Shown here: positions 38,886-47,525 of the stretch, in pieces | How positions within the stretch are numbered: the first letter of the stretch is position 1 | Layout: each line of letters begins with the position of its first letter | Source: Burkholderia diffusa | Lineage (GTDB): Bacteria > Pseudomonadota > Gammaproteobacteria > Burkholderiales > Burkholderiaceae | Length of the DNA stretch: 64,000 bases | Direction: 5' to 3' | NCBI RefSeq assembly: GCF_902499115.1 | Contig: NZ_CABVPN010000018.1 | Span: 105,361-169,360, forward strand | Notes under the pieces: generated by a model | The model's input: only the letters and a program-made list of their open reading frames with translations | Database searches by the model: none | What the model was told of the DNA's origin: nothing | Position numbers and translations under genes: made by a program

Positions 38886-40283
38886 ATGGAATCACTGCGC
38901 ATCTACAACACGCTCGCGCGTGACAAGCAAGTTTTCGTGCCGCGCCAGCCCGGCGAAGTGCGGATGTACGTATGCGGAATCACCGTCTACGACTATTGTC
39001 ACGTGGGCCACGCGCGCATGCTGGTCGTGTTCGACCTCGTCCAGCGCTGGCTGCGTGCGATCGGCTATCGGGTCACGTACGTGCGCAACATCACCGACAT
39101 CGAGGACAAGATCATCCGCCGCGCGGTCGAGAACGGCGAGACGATCAAGTCGCTGACCGACCGGTTCATCGACGCGATGCACGAGGATGAAGCCGCGCTC
39201 GGCATCCAGCGGCCCGACGTCGAGCCGCGCGCGACGCAGTTCATCCCGCAGATGCTCGGCATGATCGAGGCGCTCGAGGCGAACGGCTACGCGTACCAGG
39301 CGACCGACGGCGACGTCAATTACTCGGTGCGCAAGTTCGCTAACTACGGGAAGCTGTCGGGCAAGTCGCTCGACGACCTCCGCGCGGGCGAACGCGTCGC
39401 CGCGAACGACGCGAAGCAGGATCCGCTCGATTTCGTGCTGTGGAAGCGCGCGAAGGACGACGAGCCGGAGGGTGCGTCGTGGGCGTCGAAGTACGGGACG
39501 GGCCGCCCGGGCTGGCACATCGAGTGCTCGGCGATGGGTTGCTCGCTGCTCGGCAACCATTTCGACATCCACGGCGGCGGGCAGGATCTGCAATTCCCGC
39601 ACCACGAGAACGAGATCGCGCAGAGCGAAGGCGCGACCGGCGAGACGTTCGTCAACTACTGGATGCACAACGGCTTCGTGCAGGTCGACAACGAGAAGAT
39701 GTCGAAGTCGCTCGGCAACTTCTTCACGATCCGCGAAGTGCTCGAGCGCTACGACGCCGAGGTCATGCGCTTCTTCATCGTGCGCACGCACTACCGGTCG
39801 CCGCTCAACTACAGCGACGTGCATCTCGACGATGCGCGTGCGTCGCTCACGCGCCTGTATACGGCGCTGAAGGATGTCGAGCCGGACGCGCTCGCGCTCG
39901 ACTGGAACGAGCCGCATGCGCAGCGTTTCGCGGCCGCGATGAACGACGACATCAACACGCCGGTCGCGGTGGCGACGCTGTTCGAGCTGGCGGGCGAAGT
40001 CAACCGCACGCGCGATGCCTCGCTCGCGCGGCAACTGAAACAGCTGGCGGGCCTGCTGGGCCTGCTGGGCCGCGAACCGCGCGTGTTCCTGCAGCAGGGC
40101 ACTGGTGCCGCACAGGCAGGCGGGGTCGCAGCCGACGAAATCGAAGCGAAGATCGCCGCGCGCGTCGCGGCGAAGCAAGCGAAGGACTATGCCGAAGCGG
40201 ACCGGATTCGGGCGGAACTGCTCGACGCCGGCATCGCACTTGAAGACAAACCGGGCGGATCGACCGAATGGCGTCGCGTATGA
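38886..40283 (+). CDS. cysS: Cysteinyl-tRNA synthetase
   Basis: Charges tRNA-Cys; class I synthetase. Length 465 residues. YVCGITVYDYCHVGHARM contains the first zinc Cys and the HIGH motif (about residues 37-43). GWHIECSAMG supplies further zinc ligands, HHENEIAQSE the remaining His/Glu, and EKMSKSLGNF is the KMSKS loop. The C-terminal helical anticodon region ends with EADRIRAELLDAGIALEDKPGG. The gene has a 200-base upstream gap after the divergent TPR gene. Confidence 0.98.
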   Translation: MESLRIYNTLARDKQVFVPRQPGEVRMYVCGITVYDYCHVGHARMLVVFDLVQRWLRAIGYRVTYVRNITDIEDKIIRRAVENGETIKSLTDRFIDAMHEDEAALGIQRPDVEPRATQFIPQMLGMIEALEANGYAYQATDGDVNYSVRKFANYGKLSGKSLDDLRAGERVAANDAKQDPLDFVLWKRAKDDEPEGASWASKYGTGRPGWHIECSAMGCSLLGNHFDIHGGGQDLQFPHHENEIAQSEGATGETFVNYWMHNGFVQVDNEKMSKSLGNFFTIREVLERYDAEVMRFFIVRTHYRSPLNYSDVHLDDARASLTRLYTALKDVEPDALALDWNEPHAQRFAAAMNDDINTPVAVATLFELAGEVNRTRDASLARQLKQLAGLLGLLGREPRVFLQQGTGAAQAGGVAADEIEAKIAARVAAKQAKDYAEADRIRAELLDAGIALEDKPGGSTEWRRV

Positions 40284-40326
40284 GCGCGGTGCGTTCCACT
40301 GACCGATCCGTCAGGTAGGAGGCAAG

Positions 40327-41196
40327 ATGGCAACGGCCAGAAAAGCGCCGGTCAGGCGCGCGACTCCGCTCGCCGCGCGTCCGGCGGCCAAGCGCGCGCC
40401 AGCGGCCAGGGCGGACGCGACGCGCGCCGTGCCGAACGGCGCGCTCAACGGTCATGCGAGGCCAGCGCGCGGGAAGGGCGCGGATGCGGCGCAGCCGGAG
40501 GTCGCGATGGCGGCCGCTGACGCGGCCCGCAAGGTGCGTGCAGCCGATGCGGCAGTCGACGGCGCCGACGGTGCCGTGCGTCCCGCATACTGGGACAAGG
40601 CGTGCGCCGATCTCGTCAAGCGCGACCGCATCCTGAAGAAGCTGATCCCGAAGTTCGGCCCCGCACACCTCGTGAAGCGCGGCGACCCGTTCGTCACGCT
40701 CGCGCGTTCGGTCGTCGGCCAACAGATCTCGGTGCCGTCCGCACAGGCGCTGTGGGCGCGCATCGAGGATGCGTGTCCGAAACTCGCACCGCAGCCGGTC
40801 ATCCGGCTCGGCGCGGACAAGCTGATCGCGTGCGGATTGTCGAAGCGCAAGACGGAATATATTCTCGATCTCGCGCAACACTTCGTGTCCGGCGCGCTGC
40901 ACGTCGACAAATGGACGTCGATGGACGACGAGGACGTGATCGCCGAACTCACGCAGATCCGCGGCATCAGTCGCTGGACGGCCGAGATGTTCCTGATCTT
41001 CAACCTGTCGCGGCCGGACGTGCTGCCGCTCGACGATCCGGGCCTGATCCGCGCGATCAGCGTCAATTATTTCAGCGGGGAGCCCGTCACGCGCAGCGAG
41101 GCGCGTGAAGTGGCCGCCAACTGGGAGCCGTGGCGTACCGTCGCGACCTGGTACATGTGGCGCAGTCTCGACACGCCGGACGCCGGCGCCGATTGA
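40327..41196 (+). CDS. DNA-3-methyladenine glycosylase (HhH-GPD family)
   Basis: A 289-residue base-excision repair glycosylase of the AlkA/HhH-GPD superfamily. The first about 85 residues are a low-complexity Ala/Arg-rich leader with several AAKR segments, possibly DNA-binding or disordered. The core follows: VGQQISVPSAQALW, a helix-hairpin-helix ELTQIRGISRWTAEMFLIF, and LPLDDPGL with the catalytic Asp. Expected to remove alkylated purines. No Fe-S Cys motif is present, so it is not of the MutY/Nth type. TAGGAGG gives a strong ribosome site. Confidence 0.92.
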   Translation: MATARKAPVRRATPLAARPAAKRAPAARADATRAVPNGALNGHARPARGKGADAAQPEVAMAAADAARKVRAADAAVDGADGAVRPAYWDKACADLVKRDRILKKLIPKFGPAHLVKRGDPFVTLARSVVGQQISVPSAQALWARIEDACPKLAPQPVIRLGADKLIACGLSKRKTEYILDLAQHFVSGALHVDKWTSMDDEDVIAELTQIRGISRWTAEMFLIFNLSRPDVLPLDDPGLIRAISVNYFSGEPVTRSEAREVAANWEPWRTVATWYMWRSLDTPDAGAD

Positions 41197-41295
41197 CGGC
41201 TATCGGGTTTTAAACATCAATAGTTGAGAGCCGGTCTTGCACGTCGCCCGCGCGGGTAGAATACGCGCTGCTGCAAGACCCAAGGATTCGAACAC

Positions 41296-42267
41296 ATGAA
41301 GACCACGTTTCTGGATTTCGAACAGCCGATCGCCGAACTCGAGGCCAAGATCGAAGAGCTGCGATTCGTGCAGGACGACTCGGCTGTCGATATTTCGGAA
41401 GAAATCGAGCGGCTGTCGAAGAAGAGCCAGCAACTGACGAAGGACCTCTACGCGAATCTGTCGCCGTGGCAGGTCTCGCAGATCGCGCGGCATCCGCAGC
41501 GTCCGTACACGCTCGATTACGTTGCGGAACTGTTTACCGATTTTCACGAACTGCATGGCGACCGCGCATTCGCGGACGATATTTCGATCGTCGGCGGTCT
41601 CGCGCGCTTCGGCGGCCATCCGTGCATGGTGATCGGCCATCAGAAGGGCCGCGACACGAAGGAACGCGCCGCGCGCAACTTCGGGATGCCCCGTCCGGAA
41701 GGCTATCGCAAGGCCGAACGCCTGATGCGTCTTGCCGAGAAGTTCGGGTTGCCGATCTTCACGTTCGTCGACACGCCGGGCGCGTATCCGGGCATCGGCG
41801 CGGAAGAGCGCGGCCAGTCGGAGGCGATCGGTCGCAACCTGTACGTGATGGCCGAACTGAAGACGCCGATCATCACGACCGTGATCGGCGAGGGCGGTTC
41901 GGGCGGCGCGCTCGCGATCGCCGTGGCCGACACCGTGATGATGCTGCAGTTCTCGACCTACTCGGTGATCTCGCCGGAAGGCTGCGCATCGATCCTGTGG
42001 AAGAGCGCCGCGAAGGCGCCCGAGGCTGCGGAAGCGCTGGGCCTGACCGCGCATCGCCTGAAGGCGCTCGGCCTGATCGACAAGATCATCAACGAGCCGC
42101 TCGGCGGCGCGCATCGCGATCCGAAGGGCATGGCCGCGCTGCTGCGCCGTGCGCTCGCCGATTCGCTGCGCCAGTTCCAGGGCATGAGCATCGATGCGCT
42201 GCGCGAGCGCCGCTTCGAGCGCCTGATGGCCTACGGCAAGTTCAAGGAAACCACGCCCGGCGCATGA
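41296..42267 (+). CDS. accA: Acetyl-CoA carboxylase carboxyltransferase subunit alpha
   Basis: The alpha half of the carboxyltransferase that transfers the carboxyl group from biotin carrier to acetyl-CoA, the first step of fatty-acid synthesis. Length 323 residues. N-terminal helices (FLDFEQPIAELEAKIEELR) are followed by the crotonase-like core: HPQRPYTLDYV, GHQKGRDTKERAARNFGM, VDTPGAYPGIGAEERGQ, GEGGSGGALAI and SVISPEGCASILWK. The partner accD lies elsewhere. tilS follows on the same strand, as in many Proteobacteria. Confidence 0.98.
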   Translation: MKTTFLDFEQPIAELEAKIEELRFVQDDSAVDISEEIERLSKKSQQLTKDLYANLSPWQVSQIARHPQRPYTLDYVAELFTDFHELHGDRAFADDISIVGGLARFGGHPCMVIGHQKGRDTKERAARNFGMPRPEGYRKAERLMRLAEKFGLPIFTFVDTPGAYPGIGAEERGQSEAIGRNLYVMAELKTPIITTVIGEGGSGGALAIAVADTVMMLQFSTYSVISPEGCASILWKSAAKAPEAAEALGLTAHRLKALGLIDKIINEPLGGAHRDPKGMAALLRRALADSLRQFQGMSIDALRERRFERLMAYGKFKETTPGA

Positions 42268-42310
42268 CCGGCGTGTTCGCATCGCGCGCCGTCCGGCGCG
42301 CGTCCGTCTC

Positions 42311-43717
42311 GTGATCCCCTCGACCGAATTCTCCGCCGACCGCGTCGTTCTCGACGCGGTCGGCGTTGCGCTTGCCGATCTGCCGGCCAATGCGCGCATC
42401 GCGATCGCGTACAGCGGCGGCCTCGACTCGACCGTGCTGCTCGACGCGGCCGTGCGCGTGGCGGGCGCATCGCGCTGCGTCGCGTTGCACGTGCATCACG
42501 GCCTGAGTGCGAACGCCGACGCATGGGTCGCGCATACGCAGGAGACGGCCGAGCGACTCGGCGTCGCGTTCGAATCGGAACGTGTCGACGTGCCGCGCGA
42601 CAGCGGCCTCGGTGTCGAGGCGACCGCGCGCGAGCGCCGCTACGCGGCGCTCGACGCGATGTGCGAACGTCATGGCGTGGCCGCGCTCTGGGTCGCGCAG
42701 CATGCCGACGACCAGGCCGAGACCGTGCTGCTGCAGTTGCTGCGCGGCGCGGGGATTGCGGGCCTGGCCGCGATGGCGCCGCGCTATCGCCCTGACGGTA
42801 CGAGCGTCGAACGCGTGCGACCGCTGCTGCGATTGTTGCGCGCGCAACTGGAGCGCTACGCGGCGCAGCGCGAGCTGACGTGGATCGACGACGAATCGAA
42901 CGGCGATACGCGCTATGCGCGCAATGCGCTGCGCCTTGACGTGCTGCCGTCGCTCGCCGTGCATTTCCCGGGCTTTCGCGATGCGCTGGGCCGTGCGGCC
43001 CAGCATGCGGCCGCCGCGCAACGGCTGCTCGACGATCTCGCCGAACTGGATTTCGCCGGCGCCGCGCGCGACGAGGGCCACGCGCTGTCGCGCGATGCGC
43101 TGGTCGCGTTTGACGACACGCGCGGCGCGAACCTGCTGCGTTTCTGGATGCGCCGGCTCGGCTTGCCCGGCGCATCGGCAGGGCGGCTCGCGAACATGAT
43201 GCGGCAACTGCGCGCCGCGCACGACTCGCATGCGCTGCGGATCGATCACGCGGGGCAGTGTCTGCGACTCTATCGCGACACCGTGTACTGGGAGGCGGGC
43301 GACAGCGCCGAGCCGGCCGACGACGGTGCCGGAACGCCGCACCCCGAATCATCGCTTGCGTGGGACGGCCAGGAAGTCTGGCACGTACCGGCATGGCGCG
43401 GCACGTTCGTATTCGCGCCGGCCGAAGCCGGCAGCGACGGCGCGGTGCCGGAGGCGCTGCTGCGAAGCGCCGCGCTCACCGCGCGCGCCCGCGCGGGCGG
43501 CGAGCGGCTGCGTACGTCGCCCGGCGGCCCGGGCCGCACGCTGAAGAACCTGTTCCAGGAGCGCGGTGTGCCGGCCTGGCAGCGTGACGTGCCGCTGCTG
43601 TTCGCGGGCGACCGGCTCGTCTACGTGCCGCGGCTCGGCGTGAATCATGGCGACGGGCTGTCCGGCGACGGCGGGTGGCGCCGGATCGAGTGGCGTCCCG
43701 ACCTGCTGATCGCGTAG
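42311..43717 (+). CDS. tilS: tRNA(Ile)-lysidine synthetase
   Basis: Modifies the wobble C34 of tRNA-Ile(CAU) to lysidine so it reads AUA. Length 468 residues, the long form. IAYSGGLDSTVLL (about residues 33-45) is the PP-loop ATP motif; HHGLSANADAWVAHT, WVAQHADDQAETVLLQLLRG and RPLLRLLRAQLERYA belong to the N-terminal domain. The C-terminal domain has GGERLRTSPGGPGRTLKNLFQERGVP with the Cys-independent tRNA-contact signature. GTG 42311 is the start. The accA-tilS order is conserved in several Proteobacteria. Confidence 0.96.
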   Translation: MIPSTEFSADRVVLDAVGVALADLPANARIAIAYSGGLDSTVLLDAAVRVAGASRCVALHVHHGLSANADAWVAHTQETAERLGVAFESERVDVPRDSGLGVEATARERRYAALDAMCERHGVAALWVAQHADDQAETVLLQLLRGAGIAGLAAMAPRYRPDGTSVERVRPLLRLLRAQLERYAAQRELTWIDDESNGDTRYARNALRLDVLPSLAVHFPGFRDALGRAAQHAAAAQRLLDDLAELDFAGAARDEGHALSRDALVAFDDTRGANLLRFWMRRLGLPGASAGRLANMMRQLRAAHDSHALRIDHAGQCLRLYRDTVYWEAGDSAEPADDGAGTPHPESSLAWDGQEVWHVPAWRGTFVFAPAEAGSDGAVPEALLRSAALTARARAGGERLRTSPGGPGRTLKNLFQERGVPAWQRDVPLLFAGDRLVYVPRLGVNHGDGLSGDGGWRRIEWRPDLLIA

Positions 43718-44059
43718 CGCCCGCACACTTCCGGCCGCGCGATCGCGCGCCGGTTTTCACCATTTGGTAAACAGCGCCGGAACGCTTGCCAAACCGGCGG
43801 GCGGCTTGTCAAGCGGGCCTCTATCGGGTACGCTCGGTCGTTTGCTCGGCTCGATTTTTGAGCGATTTGTGCAGGTTTTCCGCGTGACGTACCCGGTTTG
43901 CGCGGCCTGATCGGCCTTCCGGGCAAAATCCGTCACGCTTGCGTGTTGCGTCCCAGCCGTCCCCCTCGCCGTCCGTCCACAGCCACAAGCCGCGTGACCG
44001 AACGGCAACGCGGCCTGCCCAGCGCGCCCGTGCGGCTTCTCCTTCTGTTCAGAACGACA
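43718..44059. other. Non-coding gap upstream of lysC
   Basis: 342 bases between tilS and lysC. It contains a plausible promoter (43806-43834) and then a leader of about 220 bases. I recognise no lysine riboswitch or other named element. Confidence 0.6.
43806..43834 (+). promoter_or_regulatory. Probable promoter of lysC
   Basis: TTGTCA and TACGCT separated by 17 bases, a good sigma-70-like pair, about 225 bases before lysC. Confidence 0.5.
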
Positions 44060-45313
44060 ATGGCACTCATCGTACACAAATACGGCGGCACTTCGATGGG
44101 CTCGGTCGAGCGCATCAAGAACGTCGCGAAACGCGTCGCAAAATGGCATCAGGCCGGGCACCAGATGGTGGTCGTGCCGTCCGCGATGTCCGGCGAAACC
44201 AACCGTCTGCTCGGGCTCGCGAAAGAGATTTCGAGCCAGCCGAGCCCTCGTGAGCTCGACATGATCGCGTCGACCGGCGAGCAGGTCAGCGTCGGCCTGC
44301 TGTCGATCGCCCTGCAGGAAATCGGCGTCGAGGCCGTGAGCTATGCCGGCTGGCAAGTGCCGATCAAGACCGACAGCGCGTTCACGAAGGCGCGTATCCA
44401 CTCGATCGACGACGAGCGCGTGAAGGCCGATCTGAACGCCGGCAAGGTCGTGATCATCACGGGCTTCCAGGGCGTCGATCCGGATGGCCACATCACGACG
44501 CTGGGCCGCGGCGGCTCGGACACGTCGGCGGTGGCGGTCGCGGCCGCGCTGGATGCCGAAGAGTGCCTGATCTATACGGACGTCGACGGCGTCTACACGA
44601 CCGACCCGCGCGTGGTCGAAGAGGCGCGACGCCTTGATCGCGTGACGTTCGAGGAAATGCTGGAAATGGCCAGCCTCGGCTCGAAGGTCCTGCAGATCCG
44701 CTCGGTCGAATTCGCCGGCAAATACCAGGTGAAGACGCGCGTGCTGTCGAGCCTGACCGATCCGCTGATTGCGCTCGACGAAGAAATGCGCTCGGGCACC
44801 CTGATTACTTTTGAAGAAGACGAGACCATGGAAAAGGCAGTCATTTCCGGCATCGCGTTCCAGCGCGACGAAGCACGCATTGCGGTGATGGGCGTGCCCG
44901 ACAAGCCGGGCATCGCGTATCAGATCCTCGGCCCGGTTGCCGACGCGAACGTCGACGTCGACATGATCATCCAGAACCAGAGCGTCGAAGGCAAGACGGA
45001 CTTCACGTTCACGGTCGGCCGCGGCGACTACCAGAAGGCAATGGACATCCTCACCAACCAGGTGCAGGGCCATGTGAGCGCAGAGCGCGTGCAGGGCGAC
45101 CCGAAGGTGTCGAAAGTGTCGGTCGTCGGCGTCGGCATGCGTTCGCACGTGGGCGTCGCGAGCAAGATGTTCCGCACGCTGTCGGAAGAGGGCATCAACA
45201 TCCAGATGATCTCGACGTCCGAAATCAAGATTTCGGTGCTGATCGACGAGAAATACATGGAGCTGGCTGTTCGCGCGCTGCACAAGGCATTCGAACTTGA
45301 TCAGGCCGCGTGA
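44060..45313 (+). CDS. lysC: Aspartate kinase
   Basis: Phosphorylates aspartate, the first step toward lysine, diaminopimelate, threonine and methionine. Length 417 residues. The kinase domain opens with LIVHKYGGTSMGSVERI and contains STGEQVSVGLL, GFQGV and GRGGSDTSAVAVAAAL. Two C-terminal ACT domains follow (AVISGIAFQRDEARIAVMGV and VSVVGVGMRSHVGVASKMF) for allosteric control by lysine/threonine. It is not fused to homoserine dehydrogenase. I used ATG 44060, where the family begins. tRNA-Ser lies 110 bases downstream. Confidence 0.98.
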   Translation: MALIVHKYGGTSMGSVERIKNVAKRVAKWHQAGHQMVVVPSAMSGETNRLLGLAKEISSQPSPRELDMIASTGEQVSVGLLSIALQEIGVEAVSYAGWQVPIKTDSAFTKARIHSIDDERVKADLNAGKVVIITGFQGVDPDGHITTLGRGGSDTSAVAVAAALDAEECLIYTDVDGVYTTDPRVVEEARRLDRVTFEEMLEMASLGSKVLQIRSVEFAGKYQVKTRVLSSLTDPLIALDEEMRSGTLITFEEDETMEKAVISGIAFQRDEARIAVMGVPDKPGIAYQILGPVADANVDVDMIIQNQSVEGKTDFTFTVGRGDYQKAMDILTNQVQGHVSAERVQGDPKVSKVSVVGVGMRSHVGVASKMFRTLSEEGINIQMISTSEIKISVLIDEKYMELAVRALHKAFELDQAA

Positions 45314-45322
45314 ATTTTTTGT

Positions 45323-45344
45323 GATGCATTGAAGAAAATGCATC
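45323..45344. other. Stem-loop 3' of lysC
   Basis: GATGCATT / AATGCATC perfect eight-base arms with loop GAAGAA, ten bases past the lysC stop. No T-run after it, so termination is uncertain; it may protect the 3' end of lysC mRNA. Confidence 0.4.
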
Positions 45345-45351
45345 ATGGAAA

Positions 45352-45380
45352 TTGACCAACGGCTCCAAACCCTATATGAT
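45352..45380 (+). promoter_or_regulatory. Promoter of tRNA-Ser
   Basis: TTGACC and TATGAT spaced by 17 bases, about 44 bases before the mature tRNA start. A strong-looking pair as expected for a stable RNA gene. Confidence 0.75.
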
Positions 45381-45423
45381 CTTGTTCTCGTCGCACTGCC
45401 TCCCTGGTGCGAGCGAAGGTTTG

Positions 45424-45517
45424 GGAGACGTGGCCGAGAGGTCGAAGGCACTCCCCTGCTAAGGGAGCATCTGGGCCAAAACCTGGATCGAGGGTTCGAA
45501 TCCCTCCGTCTCCGCCA
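45424..45517 (+). tRNA. tRNA-Ser (GCT)
   Basis: A 94-base type II tRNA. GGAGACG pairs with the 3' CGTCTCC; the anticodon stem is CTCCC/GGGAG with loop CTGCTAA, anticodon GCT; a long variable arm follows (as in Ser tRNAs); GGTTCGAATCC is the T arm; encoded CCA at the end. No duplicate of its 3' end was seen in the window. Confidence 0.97.
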
Positions 45518-45528
45518 AAAGCGGTGAC

Positions 45529-45562
45529 AAAGCCCCGCAAGTTCTCGGACTTGCGGGGCTTT
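45529..45562 (+). terminator. Intrinsic terminator of tRNA-Ser
   Basis: AAAGCCCCGCAAG / CTTGCGGGGCTTT, perfect 13-base arms with an eight-base loop, followed by a T-rich tail, twelve bases past the tRNA. Confidence 0.95.
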
Positions 45563-45702
45563 TTCTTTTCCGCTGCGCTGACGGGCTCGCCGCTCGTCGC
45601 CACGCTGTCGTCCGGATAGCCAATCAATGCTCGACTTGAGCAGCGCTCATGCGCTAAATAGGCGTATCGCCTCGCGCGGCTCAATCCGGAGTTCCGGCAC
45701 GC

Positions 45703-47076
45703 ATGCATTCCGTACTGACCATCCTTTCGCATCGACCCGTCGACGGGCTTGTCGACAATCACGGACGTTACGCGCGAGGCCGCGGCTACCGGCACGCGAT
45801 CGTCGACGGCACGCACGTATACGGCGAGCGTCAGCAGGTGCTCCACAAGTACCACGCGATCATCGCGCAGCTCGTCGCGATGGAGCAGGGTGCGTTGCTG
45901 CTCGTGCTCGATCCGTTCTCGGTAGTGTTCGGGCAGCATGCGTTGCCGGATGTCGCGGACGGTTATGACGCGATCGTCACGACGCAGACGTCGAAGTCGC
46001 CGTTGCCCGCCGCAAGCGGCATGATCTTTCGCAACGTGCCCGACGTGCGCGAGCGCTTGCGCAAGCTGGTGGTCGAGCTCGGCAAGTGGGCGATGCGCCT
46101 GCCCGAGCGGCAAAATGCATGCGAGGCGACGCTGCTTGCCGAGCACTTCCCGCCGCTGCCGTTCGATCAGCCGCTCGCGACCGGCTATTTCGCGTCGGCC
46201 CAGACAGTGTGGGGCGAAGGGCTTGCAATCGACGGCGTCGTCGGTGCGCATCCGCTCGTGGCGCACCACGCGCCGGAATGGCAGCAGATCGATGGCGTAT
46301 GGGCGCCGACGCCCGACTACGACTTTCGCTACGTGCTCGCGCTCGTCGACGATGCGGCGCGCGTTCAGCGGGGCGAGCAGCCGCGCGCGATGGATGACTG
46401 GCGCGCCGCGCAGCAACGAACGCGCGAGCCGGCGCGGCACCTGAACCCGCATGCAGACATCGCGTTCGTGAGTCTGCACACGTCGCACATCGCGGGTTAC
46501 GGCGATCTCCACGAAGAGAACTTCGTTCGCTATTGCGCGCGACACGGCTATGCGTACCACGCGTATCGCGAACCGCCCGCGTTCCTGCCGGCCGGGGTCG
46601 ATGCGAACTGGGCGAAGCTGCACCTGATTCGCGAACATCTGCCGGATCACGCGTTCGTGTTCTGGGTCGACGCCGACATCCTCGCGATCGACCAGCGGCA
46701 GACGGTCGACAGCGTGATCGACGGCCGCGATTTCGTGATCGGCACCGATCACACGGCCTGGGCGATCAACTCGTGCATGATCGGCGTGCGCAACGTCGCG
46801 CCGATGCGCGAACTGGTCGAGCGCATATGCGCGCGCATCGAGAATATCGGCGATCGGTCGTCGGTCTATGCGAGCGGCGGCGATCAGCAGGCGATCTATG
46901 TCGAACTGTTGGAGGCGGGCATGATCGACGCGCGCTACATCGTCGATGCGATGTCGCTCGCGTCGTCGCCGGTCTATGCGACGCGCGACAGCCGTTTCGT
47001 CCATTTCCCCGCGCAACACAACCACTATCGAGCGGTGACGATGCGCGTGTGGGACAGGCTGAGCCATCAGCGCTAA
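45703..47076 (+). CDS. Glycosyltransferase of two related halves (GMA12-like fold)
   Basis: A 457-residue protein whose C-terminal half (about 253-457) looks like a GT-A glycosyltransferase of the galactosyl/GMA12 type: HEENFVRYCARHGYAYH, NWAKLHLIREHL, FVFWVDADI with the DxD metal motif (about 325-327), INSCMIGVRN and GGDQQAIY. The N-terminal half (about 1-240) aligns with it in outline: DNHGRYARGRGYRHA, LHKYHAIIAQL, and PAASGMIFRN. There LVLDPFS replaces WVDAD, so it lacks DxD. I infer duplication with loss of catalysis in the first half. Substrate unknown; no signal peptide. No cluster of sugar genes around it. Confidence 0.75.
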   Translation: MHSVLTILSHRPVDGLVDNHGRYARGRGYRHAIVDGTHVYGERQQVLHKYHAIIAQLVAMEQGALLLVLDPFSVVFGQHALPDVADGYDAIVTTQTSKSPLPAASGMIFRNVPDVRERLRKLVVELGKWAMRLPERQNACEATLLAEHFPPLPFDQPLATGYFASAQTVWGEGLAIDGVVGAHPLVAHHAPEWQQIDGVWAPTPDYDFRYVLALVDDAARVQRGEQPRAMDDWRAAQQRTREPARHLNPHADIAFVSLHTSHIAGYGDLHEENFVRYCARHGYAYHAYREPPAFLPAGVDANWAKLHLIREHLPDHAFVFWVDADILAIDQRQTVDSVIDGRDFVIGTDHTAWAINSCMIGVRNVAPMRELVERICARIENIGDRSSVYASGGDQQAIYVELLEAGMIDARYIVDAMSLASSPVYATRDSRFVHFPAQHNHYRAVTMRVWDRLSHQR

Positions 47077-47525
47077 CGGAATGCACCGCGACTTCCGGTG
47101 TTCCGGATCGCGCCGATCGGCCGTCATTGAAGTGAAAATGAAAGTATCGATGTAAGGATTGAATCGGTCTCATTCATCCTTCCCCGCATTCACCGCCTGC
47201 ACCCCGAAGAATCGGTCTTCAGACAAAAATGCGGCATCGCACCGATTCACACGATCGACGCTGCGTCGCATTACAAAAAATTACTCATAAAAATCAGCGG
47301 CGTATCCGGGCATCGTGAAACGAAGCTTTGCTGCGATGCAAAAAATAATCAATCGCCTTATGCTGGTTAACCCGATTGCGCTTGAGCGGCGTCAACCTTT
47401 GCGCTGATTCCGCTTTACATTTTGCCAACAATGGCGATCCACGAAATCTATCTGTCGATTTGATTTCGTTCCCTTCGTCGCGCCTGTTCCCAATGCAGTG
47501 CGCGACCTTCTCAAGGCCTGTTGAC
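47077..47525. other. AT-richer non-coding stretch before the nuoM-like gene
   Basis: About 450 bases with less GC than the surroundings and no supportable gene. TTGAGC at 47382-47387 with TGATTC 17 bases on is the best promoter-like pair, weak. AATGCG and CGCATT imperfect arms near 47230-47272 are the only dyad seen. Confidence 0.55.

Noticed and set aside
45424..45517. tRNA-Ser as an integration site for a genomic island
   Set aside because: No second copy of its 3' end was seen downstream, and no integrase is present.
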